Positions 1-7,884 of a DNA stretch of 64,000 bases are shown here, one piece after another (the stretch's first letter is position 1; every line of letters begins with the position of its first letter). Under the pieces are notes generated by a model. It searched no databases and was not told the origin of the DNA. It was given only the letters and a program-made list of their open reading frames with translations. The stretch is from an uncultured Mucilaginibacter sp. (GTDB lineage Bacteria > Bacteroidota > Bacteroidia > Sphingobacteriales > Sphingobacteriaceae): positions 165,730 through 229,729 of the forward strand of contig CAJYJH010000010.1 of the NCBI GenBank assembly GCA_913775265.1, in the 5' to 3' direction. The position numbers were made by a program, and so were the translations under genes.

Positions 1-145
1 GCCATTCGGAAAACAACTGCATACCATTTTTAAAATGCATCAATTGCCTGTCCTGAAAGTTACAATTGTTGATGGACATGGTAAGCTCATCGCTGAAACT
101 TACCAGTGCAATTACTTCGCGGTCGGCCGGAACAATATTCATCAT
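1..145 (-). CDS. Partial protein with receiver-like N-terminus (runs off window edge)
   Basis: An open frame reads from ATG ATG at 145-140 to the window edge, so only the first 48 residues are visible. They start MMNIVPADREVIALVSFSDE and have no stop. The hydrophobic strand VIALVSFSDE followed by a helix resembles the first strand and helix of a receiver domain, but the usual acidic pair is only partly present. It begins 1 nt after the stop of the upstream response regulator, so the two genes are almost certainly cotranscribed and probably belong to one signalling or polysaccharide locus. The function cannot be given from this fragment. Confidence 0.55.
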   Translation of the reverse strand, partial: MMNIVPADREVIALVSFSDELTMSINNCNFQDRQLMHFKNGMQLFSEW

Positions 146-146
146 G

Positions 147-554
147 TTATATGGCTACTTGTTTACCAATGCGGCGTAAGATGGCACGTATGCGGGCCTC
201 GAGTTCGGCAGGGTTAAACGGCTTTACAATAAAATCGTCGGCACCGCGGTTTAGGCAGCGGATACGCACTTCTGAGCTATCTTCGCCTGATACAATGATC
301 ACCGGGATTGATTTAAAGAAGTCGCTGCTGCTGATTTGCTGAACAAAATCCAAACCGCTCAAATTAGGCGTATTTAAATCTGATATTACCAAATCAGGAA
401 TATTTCCGTTCTGTAAAAAGGTAAGCGCTTCAAGGGCCGACGGGCAGATCTCAATTTCGTAGGCTTTGCCTAAAAATCTTTTCATGATCAGCTGCATGTA
501 ATTATCGTCTTCAATGATCAGTATCTTGGTTTGCCCTGAGTTTGAAAATCCCAT
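147..554 (-). CDS. Single-domain response regulator (CheY-like receiver)
   Basis: About 135 residues forming one receiver domain with no output domain. Visible landmarks are the acidic pair in LIIEDD, the phospho-acceptor Asp in VISDLNTPNLSG, the conserved Ser/Thr position in IIVSGED and the Lys in FIVKPF. Such proteins take phosphate from a histidine kinase and act by protein contact; no partner kinase is adjacent. The reading frame extends to an upstream ATG at 617, but those extra 21 residues (MLPIPNSRLS...) precede the fold and look like leader, so the ATG at 554 is preferred with moderate certainty. The next gene starts 1 nt downstream, implying cotranscription. Confidence 0.88.
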   Translation of the reverse strand: MGFSNSGQTKILIIEDDNYMQLIMKRFLGKAYEIEICPSALEALTFLQNGNIPDLVISDLNTPNLSGLDFVQQISSSDFFKSIPVIIVSGEDSSEVRIRCLNRGADDFIVKPFNPAELEARIRAILRRIGKQVAI

Positions 555-678
555 AGTATTGGATTGAGTAATTTTAACTTTGTTTGTGCTTAATCGACTG
601 TTAGGGATAGGTAGCATAGTTATTATATGTGCCCTGTTACGGTTGGTTTGCTTAAATGTTCTGATTTATAGTAAAGAG

Positions 679-1476
679 CTATGAAATAAATACCCGTTTA
701 AGGCGCTTTATGGTACCTTTCCATAACCCACCATCTATTTGTATACGGCGATCGGTGGTCCACACAATAGCCACCGGGTTATCCACCCTACACATATCAC
801 CGAAATTTTTATTTTTAAGCTTCAGCGCTAAAAAACCGTCTTCGTTAGTACCGGGCGGATGATTAAAGCCATCAACCTGCAAACCCTCAGCACGCCTGAA
901 ACCTGAATTAAATCCGTAAACATTTACCGCCTCGTTTTTAAAATACTTGTTATATAGCCGGGTAAAATCAGACAGATACTCGTAAAAGAAATAAGTAAAC
1001 CTACCTGTTTTACCCACCGGGATGAATGAAAACCGGCCGTAGGTAATGGCCACTTTACGATCTTCGGCGGCCAACGGTTTAACCATCTCTTCAATCCAGT
1101 GCTTAGGGTAAATAGTATCGGCATCAGCATTCAATATAAATTTACCTTTTGCGTGAGCCAGGCCTGCATTGCGTGCCGGTGTGATGCCCTGCGTAGTTTC
1201 GAGTATACAGTTTACACCACAGGCTTTTACCAATGCCTCGGTATCATCTTTGGAGTTATTGTTAACTACAATAATTTCAACCGACCACTGGGTCTCGTTA
1301 CTGCACAGCGAAGCCAAGGTTTGAACGATGGTTGCCTCCTCATTATAGGCAGGCATTACAATAGACACATCGGGGTTGCCTTTGTACAGTTTTTGGTAAG
1401 CCTCTTTTACCTGCTGAGGATCTTGCTTTTTATAGTAGTAGTTACCAATATAAGCAGGTATAGCAATGGGTCTCAT
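679..1476 (-). CDS. Family 2 glycosyltransferase
   Basis: 265 residues. The GT-A fold is clear: DVSIVMPAYNEEATIVQTL near the N-terminus, VEIIVVNNNSKDDT for the second strand and the metal-binding NADADTIYP as the DxD-type motif. It would transfer a sugar from a nucleotide-sugar donor to a polysaccharide or lipid acceptor at the cytoplasmic face; the acceptor cannot be deduced. No membrane spans are visible. A longer frame starts at a TTG (1512), but the first ATG is at 1476 (MRPIAIPAYIG), which is chosen. It stands alone, divergent from surE. Confidence 0.9.
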   Translation of the reverse strand: MRPIAIPAYIGNYYYKKQDPQQVKEAYQKLYKGNPDVSIVMPAYNEEATIVQTLASLCSNETQWSVEIIVVNNNSKDDTEALVKACGVNCILETTQGITPARNAGLAHAKGKFILNADADTIYPKHWIEEMVKPLAAEDRKVAITYGRFSFIPVGKTGRFTYFFYEYLSDFTRLYNKYFKNEAVNVYGFNSGFRRAEGLQVDGFNHPPGTNEDGFLALKLKNKNFGDMCRVDNPVAIVWTTDRRIQIDGGLWKGTIKRLKRVFIS

Positions 1477-1674
1477 ATAACCGATGGATGTTTTGTTATG
1501 CTGTATAATCAATAGTGTTAGTTAGAAACGGGTGACTTTAGATGTAAAAACAACTATTTTACCTGTTTTTATTCCTTATACGTAAGATTTAAAATAAGTT
1601 GCAACTTTTTGTTTATTGATAGTAAGCGATTTGAAGAAGCAACGCACCTTACCTGTGCATTTACAAATAATGCC

Positions 1675-1682
1675 TACTTTTG
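1675..1682 (+). promoter_or_regulatory. Bacteroidota -7 promoter element for surE
   Basis: TACTTTTG matches the Bacteroidota housekeeping -7 consensus TAnnTTTG exactly. Only 6 nt separate it from the surE ATG (1689), so the predicted transcription start falls at or within a couple of nucleotides of the start codon. No clear TTTG -33 element is seen at the usual 19-21 nt spacing (CTG lies at 19 nt). Confidence 0.55.
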
Positions 1683-1688
1683 CAGCCT

Positions 1689-2456
1689 ATGAAAAAGCAG
1701 CAACCCACTATTTTGGTAGTAAACGACGACGGCATTACAGCGCCTGGCATCAAAGCCCTGATTGAAGCCATGCAGCAATTAGGCCGGGTAGTGGTGGTAG
1801 CACCGGATAGTCCGCAATCGGGCATGGGTCATGCTATTACCATTGGCAAACCGTTGCGTTTGGATGCTGTTGATTTGTATAAAGGCGTAGAAATGTACAA
1901 GTGCTCGGGGACACCGGTCGATTGCGTTAAGCTGGCCGTAAACCGTATATTTAAGGGCCAAAAACCTGATTTATGTGTATCGGGTATAAACCACGGACTA
2001 AATAACTCTATTAATGTACTTTACTCCGGCACCATGTCGGCAGCGGTAGAAGGTGCAATTGAAGGCATACCGTCCATCGGTTTTTCGCTGGATGATTATA
2101 CCCAGCAAGCAGATTTTACTCCATCCATCCCGTACGTTAAAAAGATTGCTACACAGGTATTAAACCATGGTTTGCCGGCAGGTACGTTGCTCAATGTCAA
2201 CTTCCCAAAGGGCGACTCTTTAAAAGGAATTAAAATTTGCAGGCAGGCACAAGGCAAATGGGCCGAAGAATTTGATGAGCGCCTTGATCCATATCAGCGC
2301 CCGTATTATTGGCTTACCGGTGTTTTCCAGTTAAATGATCAGGGTGAGGATACTGACGTATGGGCATTGGATAATAACTATGCATCGGTAGTTCCGGTAC
2401 AGTTTGATATGACGGCACACCACGCCATTGCGGCATTAAATAACTGGAAACTATAA
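1689..2456 (+). CDS. surE: 5'/3'-nucleotidase SurE (survival protein E)
   Basis: 255 residues, normal for the family. SurE is a cytoplasmic metal-dependent phosphatase that removes phosphate from nucleoside 5'- and 3'-monophosphates and short polyphosphates. The N-terminus carries the diagnostic ILVVNDDGITAPGI, whose Asp pair binds the metal; VVAPDSPQSGMGHAIT, the CSGTPVDCVKLAV segment and the SGINHGLNNSINVLYSGTMSAAVEG motif follow in the expected order. The frame also opens at a TTG (1680), but that TTG overlaps the promoter -7 element, so the ATG at 1689 is the start. It is convergent with the PAS gene at 2476. Confidence 0.96.
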   Translation: MKKQQPTILVVNDDGITAPGIKALIEAMQQLGRVVVVAPDSPQSGMGHAITIGKPLRLDAVDLYKGVEMYKCSGTPVDCVKLAVNRIFKGQKPDLCVSGINHGLNNSINVLYSGTMSAAVEGAIEGIPSIGFSLDDYTQQADFTPSIPYVKKIATQVLNHGLPAGTLLNVNFPKGDSLKGIKICRQAQGKWAEEFDERLDPYQRPYYWLTGVFQLNDQGEDTDVWALDNNYASVVPVQFDMTAHHAIAALNNWKL

Positions 2457-2475
2457 CGGAGCTAATGGGTGGCAC

Positions 2476-3114
2476 CTACTCTACTTCCTGGTAACCGCCC
2501 ACTGTTTGGCTGCCATCCTTAATCAAAAAGCTGTTAAATTCCTGGTTTAGCTCGGCGCAGCTCTGCCTTAACATGTGAATGATGAACTTACTGGTGTCGT
2601 CCATCTGGCTGGCATCCAGTATATCTACCAATCCAATAATATTAGCCAAAGGTCTTCTTAACAGATGTGATTGCTTATAAGCCACATCTCGCAATGTTGA
2701 GGTTAAAAATTTGATGTGATCCTGCCTCGATTCAAAATCGGTAATATCGTAACCTATTCCTATAAAGCCATCAATACTGCCATCAGACAGCAAATTTGCC
2801 TTAAAATCCCACTGAGTGATAATATATCCGCCCTTACCATTCAGCTTGCGCAGTGTAACCTGGAAACTTTCGTGAGGGTGGGCCAAACATTGCATACTGG
2901 TTTGGTAAGCTAAATCATGATCATCAGGATGTAGCGCAGCTGATGCAGGCCTTCTTGCTTTATCTTTGTAAAAGCCTGCATACTTATCTAAAAAGTAATC
3001 GTTGATGTACGCATAATCACCCTTTGGATCAACCAATACCAAATAGTAAGTCCGTGATGATTTTAACAGATCAACAACATACTGAAAGGTACTTAAAGGC
3101 GATTGAGTAGTCAT
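2476..3114 (-). CDS. PAS-domain protein with HisKA-like helix but no ATPase domain
   Basis: 212 residues. Residues about 10-125 form a PAS fold (YYLVLVDPKGDYAYINDYFLD through GYIITQWDFKANLLSDGSIDGFIGIGYDITD). After a linker comes YKQSHLLRRPLANIIGLVDIL, which looks like the dimerisation and phospho-acceptor helix of a histidine kinase, including a His in the H-box position. The frame then stops about 45 residues later, with no HATPase_c motifs (N, G1, G2). It could be a phosphotransfer or dimerisation partner for full kinases, or a decayed kinase that still makes a folded product. It stands alone, convergent with surE. Confidence 0.8.
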   Translation of the reverse strand: MTTQSPLSTFQYVVDLLKSSRTYYLVLVDPKGDYAYINDYFLDKYAGFYKDKARRPASAALHPDDHDLAYQTSMQCLAHPHESFQVTLRKLNGKGGYIITQWDFKANLLSDGSIDGFIGIGYDITDFESRQDHIKFLTSTLRDVAYKQSHLLRRPLANIIGLVDILDASQMDDTSKFIIHMLRQSCAELNQEFNSFLIKDGSQTVGGYQEVE

Positions 3115-3256
3115 AATTGCAGCTTGCTTAATGGCTTTCCGGATTTGAGTAGCGGCTGGTGAATATCCTCTTGATGCAAAATATTACTCCGGCAAAACCA
3201 TTTTAACGTAAACAACTACAAGTTGTTTGCTAAGAGCAGCAATTATAACTCAGCGC

Positions 3257-3820
3257 TTACTGTATACTATTCAAAGACAGATCGATACCTTGCGGCGCAC
3301 CCTCAATTTTACAGATAAGTGGAAAATCGGGATTGTTGAGTACCCAAAGTTTGGTTTTGCCCTTTTCACTTATGGCATAAAACGTATCAATATCTTTACC
3401 GTCCAACTGATAAGCCGGTGCGCCTTCTTCTACTTTAAATTTTAAGCCGTTTAGTTCAAAAGCTTTATTATCCCGCAGGTTGGAAAAAGTATCTTTAGAA
3501 AGAAATGCCAGGGTTTCGTTATCTTTTAATTTGGTTACTTCATCAAAACCGGGTTCGCGGAGTGCCATTTTGTTACCACTCTGTATAGCTTTAGCCGAAA
3601 TTTCGAATGTGCCCGTTCCTAAACCATTAATTATCCATTTAATCCTTAGCGGTGCATTTAAGTCTGTAATAGTAAGCATAGCAGGCAAAGCCTGTCCGAA
3701 AGCGCGGGCATATGCAGTGTAATTAAGTACGGTACCATTTTTAATTTGCGGTACCATTTTTTGAGCAAATGCCGTATAAGCAGACAGAAAGAATAGTGTA
3801 ACCAAGAGTAACTTTTTCAT
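3257..3820 (-). CDS. Exported protein of unknown function
   Basis: 187 residues starting MKKLLLVTLFFLSAYTAFAQ, a typical Sec signal peptide cleaved after AFA. The frame extends 32 residues further upstream, but the ATG at 3820 gives a proper signal peptide and is chosen. The mature part is rich in beta-type segments (TVLNYTAYA, LRIKWIINGLGTGTFEIS, TKLWVLNNPDFPLICKIEG) and has no cysteine pairs or catalytic motif that I recognise. It is probably periplasmic. It diverges from the small membrane protein and lpxB. Confidence 0.75.
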   Translation of the reverse strand: MKKLLLVTLFFLSAYTAFAQKMVPQIKNGTVLNYTAYARAFGQALPAMLTITDLNAPLRIKWIINGLGTGTFEISAKAIQSGNKMALREPGFDEVTKLKDNETLAFLSKDTFSNLRDNKAFELNGLKFKVEEGAPAYQLDGKDIDTFYAISEKGKTKLWVLNNPDFPLICKIEGAPQGIDLSLNSIQ

Positions 3821-3882
3821 AAACTTAAAATTGTCTTTTTTGATACTTGATAAAAATAACATAATAAAGCCGCCTGTTATTG

Positions 3883-3890
3883 TAAATTTG
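3883..3890 (+). promoter_or_regulatory. -7 promoter element of the lpxB operon
   Basis: TAAATTTG fits TAnnTTTG and ends 6 nt before the ATG at 3897, the same spacing as at surE. It would give a leaderless or nearly leaderless transcript for the small membrane protein and lpxB. Confidence 0.5.
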
Positions 3891-3896
3891 AAAATT

Positions 3897-4163
3897 ATGC
3901 AGCTTAAAAATTCCATCCTGATGGGTTTGTTGATAGGCTTACTGCTGCCCGCAGTGGCCTGGGTGTTATTTGCGAAGCTCTACCCCACTACTGTTATGTT
4001 AAACAAACCTGCCATACCTTACCTGATAGCTATCGGGCTTAACCTTTTTATTGTTAAGCTTTGCTTTAAAAGCCACGCTGATCACACAGGTAAAGGCGTA
4101 ATGCTGGCTACGTTTGCCAGTATGTTAATTATGGTATTAATTTTAAAGGTAAGGATTTCATGA
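3897..4163 (+). CDS. Small integral membrane protein upstream of lpxB
   Basis: 88 residues with three hydrophobic segments: SILMGLLIGLLLPAVAWVLF, IPYLIAIGLNLFIVKLCF and GVMLATFASMLIMVLIL. No motif is recognised. Its stop overlaps the lpxB start by 4 nt (ATGA), so translation is coupled. This suggests an inner-membrane protein made with lipid A enzymes, but that role is inference. The ATG at 3897 is preferred over upstream in-frame starts because it follows the promoter element at 3883. Confidence 0.75.
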   Translation: MQLKNSILMGLLIGLLLPAVAWVLFAKLYPTTVMLNKPAIPYLIAIGLNLFIVKLCFKSHADHTGKGVMLATFASMLIMVLILKVRIS

Positions 4164-5284
4164 AGTATTATCTGGTAGCCGGAGAGGCTTCAGGAGACTT
4201 ACATGGTGCCAACCTGATTAAAGCGCTTAAAGCTAAAGACCTGCAAGCCGACTTCAGGTTTTTTGGCGGTAACCTGATGGCAGCTGAAGGCGGAACGTTG
4301 GTAAAGCACTATGCAAGCATGGCTTACATGGGTATTGTGGAGGTAGCGTTAAACCTGCGTACCATACTGCAAAATATGAAAGAATGCAAGCAGGATATTG
4401 CCGATTGGAAACCCGATGTATTAATCCTGATTGACTTTCCGGGCTTTAATTTAAAAATTGCGGAATTTGCCAAAAAACAAGGCCTGCTGGTATGTTATTA
4501 CATATCGCCTAAAGTGTGGGCCTGGAACCAGAAACGGGTTTACAAGATAAAAAGGATTGTTGACCATCTGTTTTGCATACTGCCTTTCGAGGTAGATTTT
4601 TACCGCAAGTTTGATATGGAGGTTGACTACATCGGCAACCCTTTGCTGGATGCCGTAGCTGCCTTTAAGGCTGACACCGGCTTTTTGGCAAAACACAACC
4701 TACATGATAAAAAAATTGTGGCCCTATTGCCCGGTAGCCGTAAACAGGAGATAAGCCGGTTATTGCCCGAGATGGTAAAAGTTGCCCGCCATTTTATAGA
4801 GTACGAATTTGTGATAGCCGGTGCACCCGCCTTTGATGCCATATACTACCAGCAATATTTAGACGGTGCCGAGCTACCTATCATTTTTAACGCTACTTAT
4901 GATATTTTGCACCATGCCGAAGCTGCCATTGTAGCCTCGGGTACGGCTGTGCTCGAAACCGCTTTATTTAATGTACCGCAGGTAGCGGTTTATAAAGCCA
5001 ACCAATTGATGGTAAGCACTGCACGTATCTTTTTAAAGATTAAATACATAACCCTGGTTAATCTTATTTTAGATGAGCCTGCAGTGCAAGAGTTGATACA
5101 GGATGAATGCAATACTAATACGCTAACTCATGAGTTGGATTTATTGCTGCACAACGATTCATACATTGTGATGATGATGCAAAAATATCAAAAACTGCGC
5201 AGTTTAATGGGGCACCCCGGTGCATCGGCACATGCTGCCGACTTGATTATTGAATATACCACAAACGAAAAAACTCCGGCATAA
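4160..5284 (+). CDS. lpxB: Lipid-A-disaccharide synthase
   Basis: 374 residues, full length for LpxB. The enzyme joins UDP-2,3-diacylglucosamine to lipid X to give the disaccharide of lipid A at the cytoplasmic face of the inner membrane. It shows the family start YYLVAGEASGDLHGANL, the FFGGNLMAAEGG segment, VLILIDFPGFNLKIA, the ISPKVWAWNQKRVYKIK signature and VALLPGSRKQEISRLLPEM in the second Rossmann half. The last codons form part of the downstream terminator stem. It is translationally coupled to the membrane protein before it. Confidence 0.97.
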   Translation: MKYYLVAGEASGDLHGANLIKALKAKDLQADFRFFGGNLMAAEGGTLVKHYASMAYMGIVEVALNLRTILQNMKECKQDIADWKPDVLILIDFPGFNLKIAEFAKKQGLLVCYYISPKVWAWNQKRVYKIKRIVDHLFCILPFEVDFYRKFDMEVDYIGNPLLDAVAAFKADTGFLAKHNLHDKKIVALLPGSRKQEISRLLPEMVKVARHFIEYEFVIAGAPAFDAIYYQQYLDGAELPIIFNATYDILHHAEAAIVASGTAVLETALFNVPQVAVYKANQLMVSTARIFLKIKYITLVNLILDEPAVQELIQDECNTNTLTHELDLLLHNDSYIVMMMQKYQKLRSLMGHPGASAHAADLIIEYTTNEKTPA

Positions 5285-5303
5285 ACCGGAGTTTTCTTTT
5301 TTC
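5270..5303 (+). terminator. Rho-independent terminator overlapping the lpxB stop
   Basis: AAAACTCCGG and CCGGAGTTTT form a 10-bp stem followed by CTTTTTT. The left arm lies inside the last lpxB codons, so the stop codon sits in the loop. Confidence 0.85.
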
Positions 5304-5411
5304 ATAGGTGATGTGATGTATACTGTTTTTCGCGACAATAAGATTTTATATGCGTTTGAGCGATTATGCCAGTTAAGCTTAATCATATAAATTACCCAAC
5401 TGCAGATTGTA

Positions 5412-5576
5412 CTATGCGGCTGAAAAAGACTGCCCTTTTATATTTTGGGTAATGCTATCAATGATTTTGTTTTTTGCCGTTTTTACAGCTTTTAAATCTT
5501 CTAACAGTAATGCTTTCAATTCACTGTCAAAACGTTTAACCATTTTGCTTACTGATGGGGTACGGTAATTTCTCAT
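5412..5576 (-). CDS. Small basic protein of unknown function (54 aa)
   Basis: A short frame from ATG at 5576 to TAG at 5412 encodes 54 residues starting MRNYRTPSVSKMVKRF. It is amphipathic and Lys-rich (KALLLEDLKAVKTAKNKIID), predicted to be one or two helices, with no membrane segment or known motif. It lies 24 nt downstream of the acidic 61-residue gene on the same strand, so the two may be cotranscribed. Codon structure is regular, but this short a frame cannot be certain. Confidence 0.45.
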   Translation of the reverse strand: MRNYRTPSVSKMVKRFDSELKALLLEDLKAVKTAKNKIIDSITQNIKGQSFSAA

Positions 5577-5600
5577 AGTCGTATGTTTTAGATTGAATAA

Positions 5601-5786
5601 TTAATCTTTTTTAATGTCTCTGTCAATGTGGTCGGTTTCGCTCAAGTTTTCTTTGCGCCTTTTTGCTTCCTCGTACTGACGATCTATTTGTTCATCATCA
5701 CGAGCATCTGATGGATTTTCTGGATTTTGAGGGTTCTCCCACTCCTGTTCCTGTTTATCCTTTGGATCGTTGTTAACGGTAGCCAT
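5601..5786 (-). CDS. Small highly charged hydrophilic protein (61 aa)
   Basis: 61 residues starting MATVNNDPKDKQEQEWENPQ. Almost every residue is polar or charged, with PENPSDARDDEQIDRQYEEA and a run of KRRKENL near the C-terminus. It lacks hydrophobic residues for a core and is probably disordered; similar small proteins are sometimes stress-associated, but no family is recognised. It is followed closely by the 54-residue gene on the same strand. Confidence 0.55.
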   Translation of the reverse strand: MATVNNDPKDKQEQEWENPQNPENPSDARDDEQIDRQYEEAKRRKENLSETDHIDRDIKKD

Positions 5787-5950
5787 AACTTGTGATTTGC
5801 ATTGAGTTTATCCAATACCGTACCAAATAACCAAAAGAGTTAACCATTTCAATCAACACATTGATTTACAATAGCAAATTTTCATATCAAGTCAAATCAA
5901 TTTCACTTCAAAACCTATCACAATCACCATCAAACAGTACTCCGACTGTA

Positions 5951-7165
5951 TCAAACAGCTGAATGAATAAGCTTTTTACGCTGCTTGTTTAAGCTTAAAA
6001 GATGAACTATCAATACCATTACGGATAACGAAATGCCAATTGCACAAACACCTGCCCAATGATAACTGCTCCACATCCGCGAAGCCAGAAATGTACCTAA
6101 AGCTCCGCCCACAAAATAAGTAACCATATATACTGTATTGATACGATTGCGGGCGTTAGGGTTTAAAGCAAAAATGATAGACTGGTTGGCAATATGCGTT
6201 GCTTGTACTCCCATATCCATCAAAATGACACCTATAATCAGTCCGGCCCAACTCCTACTAAAAAGTGCAAAAATGATGAATGACACCAGTAAGAGTATGA
6301 GCGTGTAAGTGATTAGCAAATTAGCGCTAATCCTGTCACTCAACCGGCCTATCAACGAAGCGGTCAACGCTCCAAATGCACCAATCAAACCAAACGCACC
6401 TGCCACTGCACTCCCCTCGTTAAACGGAGGCTCGCGCAGCAAGAAGGTTAATGTAGTCCAAAATGCGCTGAAACAGGCAAAACATAATCCGCCCCGCAAG
6501 GCTGCAAGCCTGAGTTTAGGCTCTTGTTTAACCAGCGAAAACAGAGATTTCATTAAGCTGCCATAATTACCTTTGTAATCAGGTTCTACCTCGGGCACAA
6601 TTAGCGCTATCAGAACCCACATCACCATCATTAACCCGGCTGCGATGTAAAATACAGCACGCCAACCTAAATGCTCACCAATAAAACCACTCAGGGTACG
6701 CGATAATAAAATACCGATCAGTAATCCGCTCATTACCGTACCTAGTTTTTTGCCACGTTCTTCTGGTTTAGCCAAGTGTGCTACCATAGCTACCAGTATT
6801 TGCGGGATGACCGATGTAAGGCCGATTAAAAAGCTACTAACGGCCAATACCCATATTTTCTGCGCGCTGGCCGCTAATAAAAGAGAGGCTACCACAAAGG
6901 CAAAATCTATCAGCATCATTTTCTTACGCTTAAGCATATCAGCCAGCGGTATAATAAATAATAAGCCGGTAGCGTAACCAATTTGGGTAAACATAGCCAG
7001 TTGCCCGGCAACGCCGTTGCTAACTTTAAAAGCCTGAGCTATATCGCCCAACAGCGGCTGACTGTAATAAATATTGGCAACCACTAAGCCAGTAGCAATG
7101 GTAAGTGTCCACAGCACTAGTGGAGAGAGACTATTTTGATTATTATTAAGTGAGATATCAGACAT
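5951..7165 (-). CDS. Major facilitator superfamily transporter (drug/metabolite efflux type)
   Basis: 404 residues with about 12 hydrophobic spans. The N-terminal ANIYYSQPLLGDIAQAF segment is typical of a DHA-type MFS subgroup, and ADMLKRKKMMLIDFAF corresponds to the cytoplasmic loop between helices 2 and 3. The second half repeats the pattern (LIGRLSDRISANLLITYTL). It would act as a proton-coupled exporter in the inner membrane; the substrate cannot be told. It stands alone with a 700-nt non-coding stretch upstream. Confidence 0.9.
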   Translation of the reverse strand: MSDISLNNNQNSLSPLVLWTLTIATGLVVANIYYSQPLLGDIAQAFKVSNGVAGQLAMFTQIGYATGLLFIIPLADMLKRKKMMLIDFAFVVASLLLAASAQKIWVLAVSSFLIGLTSVIPQILVAMVAHLAKPEERGKKLGTVMSGLLIGILLSRTLSGFIGEHLGWRAVFYIAAGLMMVMWVLIALIVPEVEPDYKGNYGSLMKSLFSLVKQEPKLRLAALRGGLCFACFSAFWTTLTFLLREPPFNEGSAVAGAFGLIGAFGALTASLIGRLSDRISANLLITYTLILLLVSFIIFALFSRSWAGLIIGVILMDMGVQATHIANQSIIFALNPNARNRINTVYMVTYFVGGALGTFLASRMWSSYHWAGVCAIGISLSVMVLIVHLLSLNKQRKKLIHSAV

Positions 7166-7365
7166 AAAGATTTCTAAACAAGCGGCGAAGGTATCAGCAT
7201 TATAAATTAATATTGAAATAAATTCGTCATCTTAATTTATTGTATTAAACGTGTTACAACTTATAAAATAATTCAACTTTTACTAACACAACCGCATCAT
7301 GAGTAGCAGATTATCACAACAAATGACTTTTAAATAAATTTTTGCTAATTATTTTCAGAAAAAAC

Positions 7366-7396
7366 TTGTAGACTAAAAAAGTAAGTGTTACTTTTA
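7366..7396 (+). promoter_or_regulatory. Promoter of candidate small RNA (copy 1)
   Basis: TTG at 7366-7368, a 20-nt spacer and TACTTTTA at 7389-7396, one base off TAnnTTTG. The same TTG-N20-TA arrangement precedes the related RNA locus at 44.6 kb. The 200 nt to its left, back to the MFS gene, show nothing else recognisable. Confidence 0.4.
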
Positions 7397-7401
7397 CACC
7401 G

Positions 7402-7494
7402 TATTCGAAAGAAACACAAAATAGTCTTCTCATAATTTAGGTTTATAATTGGTTAGTATAAGTCCCCTGCCCATCAGGGGACTTTGCTTTTTTA
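7402..7494 (+). ncRNA. Candidate small RNA, copy 1 of a duplicated leader/terminator block
   Basis: No open frame lies here. A predicted transcript of about 92 nt would run from just after the promoter to the T-run at 7488-7494. Positions 7425-7488 repeat, in the same sense relative to transcription and with only a few differences (all in the hairpin part), the block at 44540-44476 on the other strand. The first 34 nt are identical. Such conservation between distant loci points to a functional RNA or to a duplicated RNA gene tail. The Rfam family, if any, is not recognised. Confidence 0.45.
7460..7494 (+). terminator. Rho-independent terminator of candidate small RNA
   Basis: AAGTCCCCTG and CAGGGGACTT form a perfect 10-bp stem with a CCCAT loop, followed by TGCTTTTTT. 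Confidence 0.8.
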
Positions 7495-7686
7495 TAAACT
7501 TTTTGTTTTTAAAACTCGGCTGTTGAGAATATCATCTCGCCACAATCCATCTCCACCAATCTAACTTCTTTAGCTATAAGGGTTTTGTAACAAACAGCAT
7601 AATAAGTAAACAATCGTCGGCAATATGCTTTGCAGGCATTCTGTAGTTACTGCTTTTAGTGTAAAATCGCAATAAACAAAACCACA

Positions 7687-7741
7687 AAAAAAGGCGATCG
7701 AAACCGCCATTAAATTTGACCGGCTTTGACCGCCTTTTAAA
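7687..7741. terminator. Bidirectional terminator-like hairpin downstream of the M16 gene
   Basis: AAAAGGCGATC pairs with GACCGCCTTTT, with A- and T-runs at the outer ends usable on either strand. It lies about 145 nt after the stop of the M16 peptidase (minus strand). The remaining sequence from 7500 to 7884 shows no gene. Confidence 0.55.
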
Positions 7742-7884
7742 TGCTATAATTACAGTTGAGATACTTAACTAAGTAATCATTCCCTTACAAGAAACTAATT
7801 GATTCTTTCTATAAAAATATTGAATTATAATTCAATTATCTCATAATGAATGAACTAATAATCTCTCATTCCTGCAACTGTTCA

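Noticed and set aside
571..578. TAACTTTG on the + strand as a promoter
   Set aside because: It lies over the response regulator's N-terminal region with no + strand gene within reach.
3831..3896. N-terminal extension of the small membrane protein before lpxB
   Set aside because: It would cover the promoter -7 element at 3883 and overlap the divergent gene's upstream region; the ATG at 3897 fits better.
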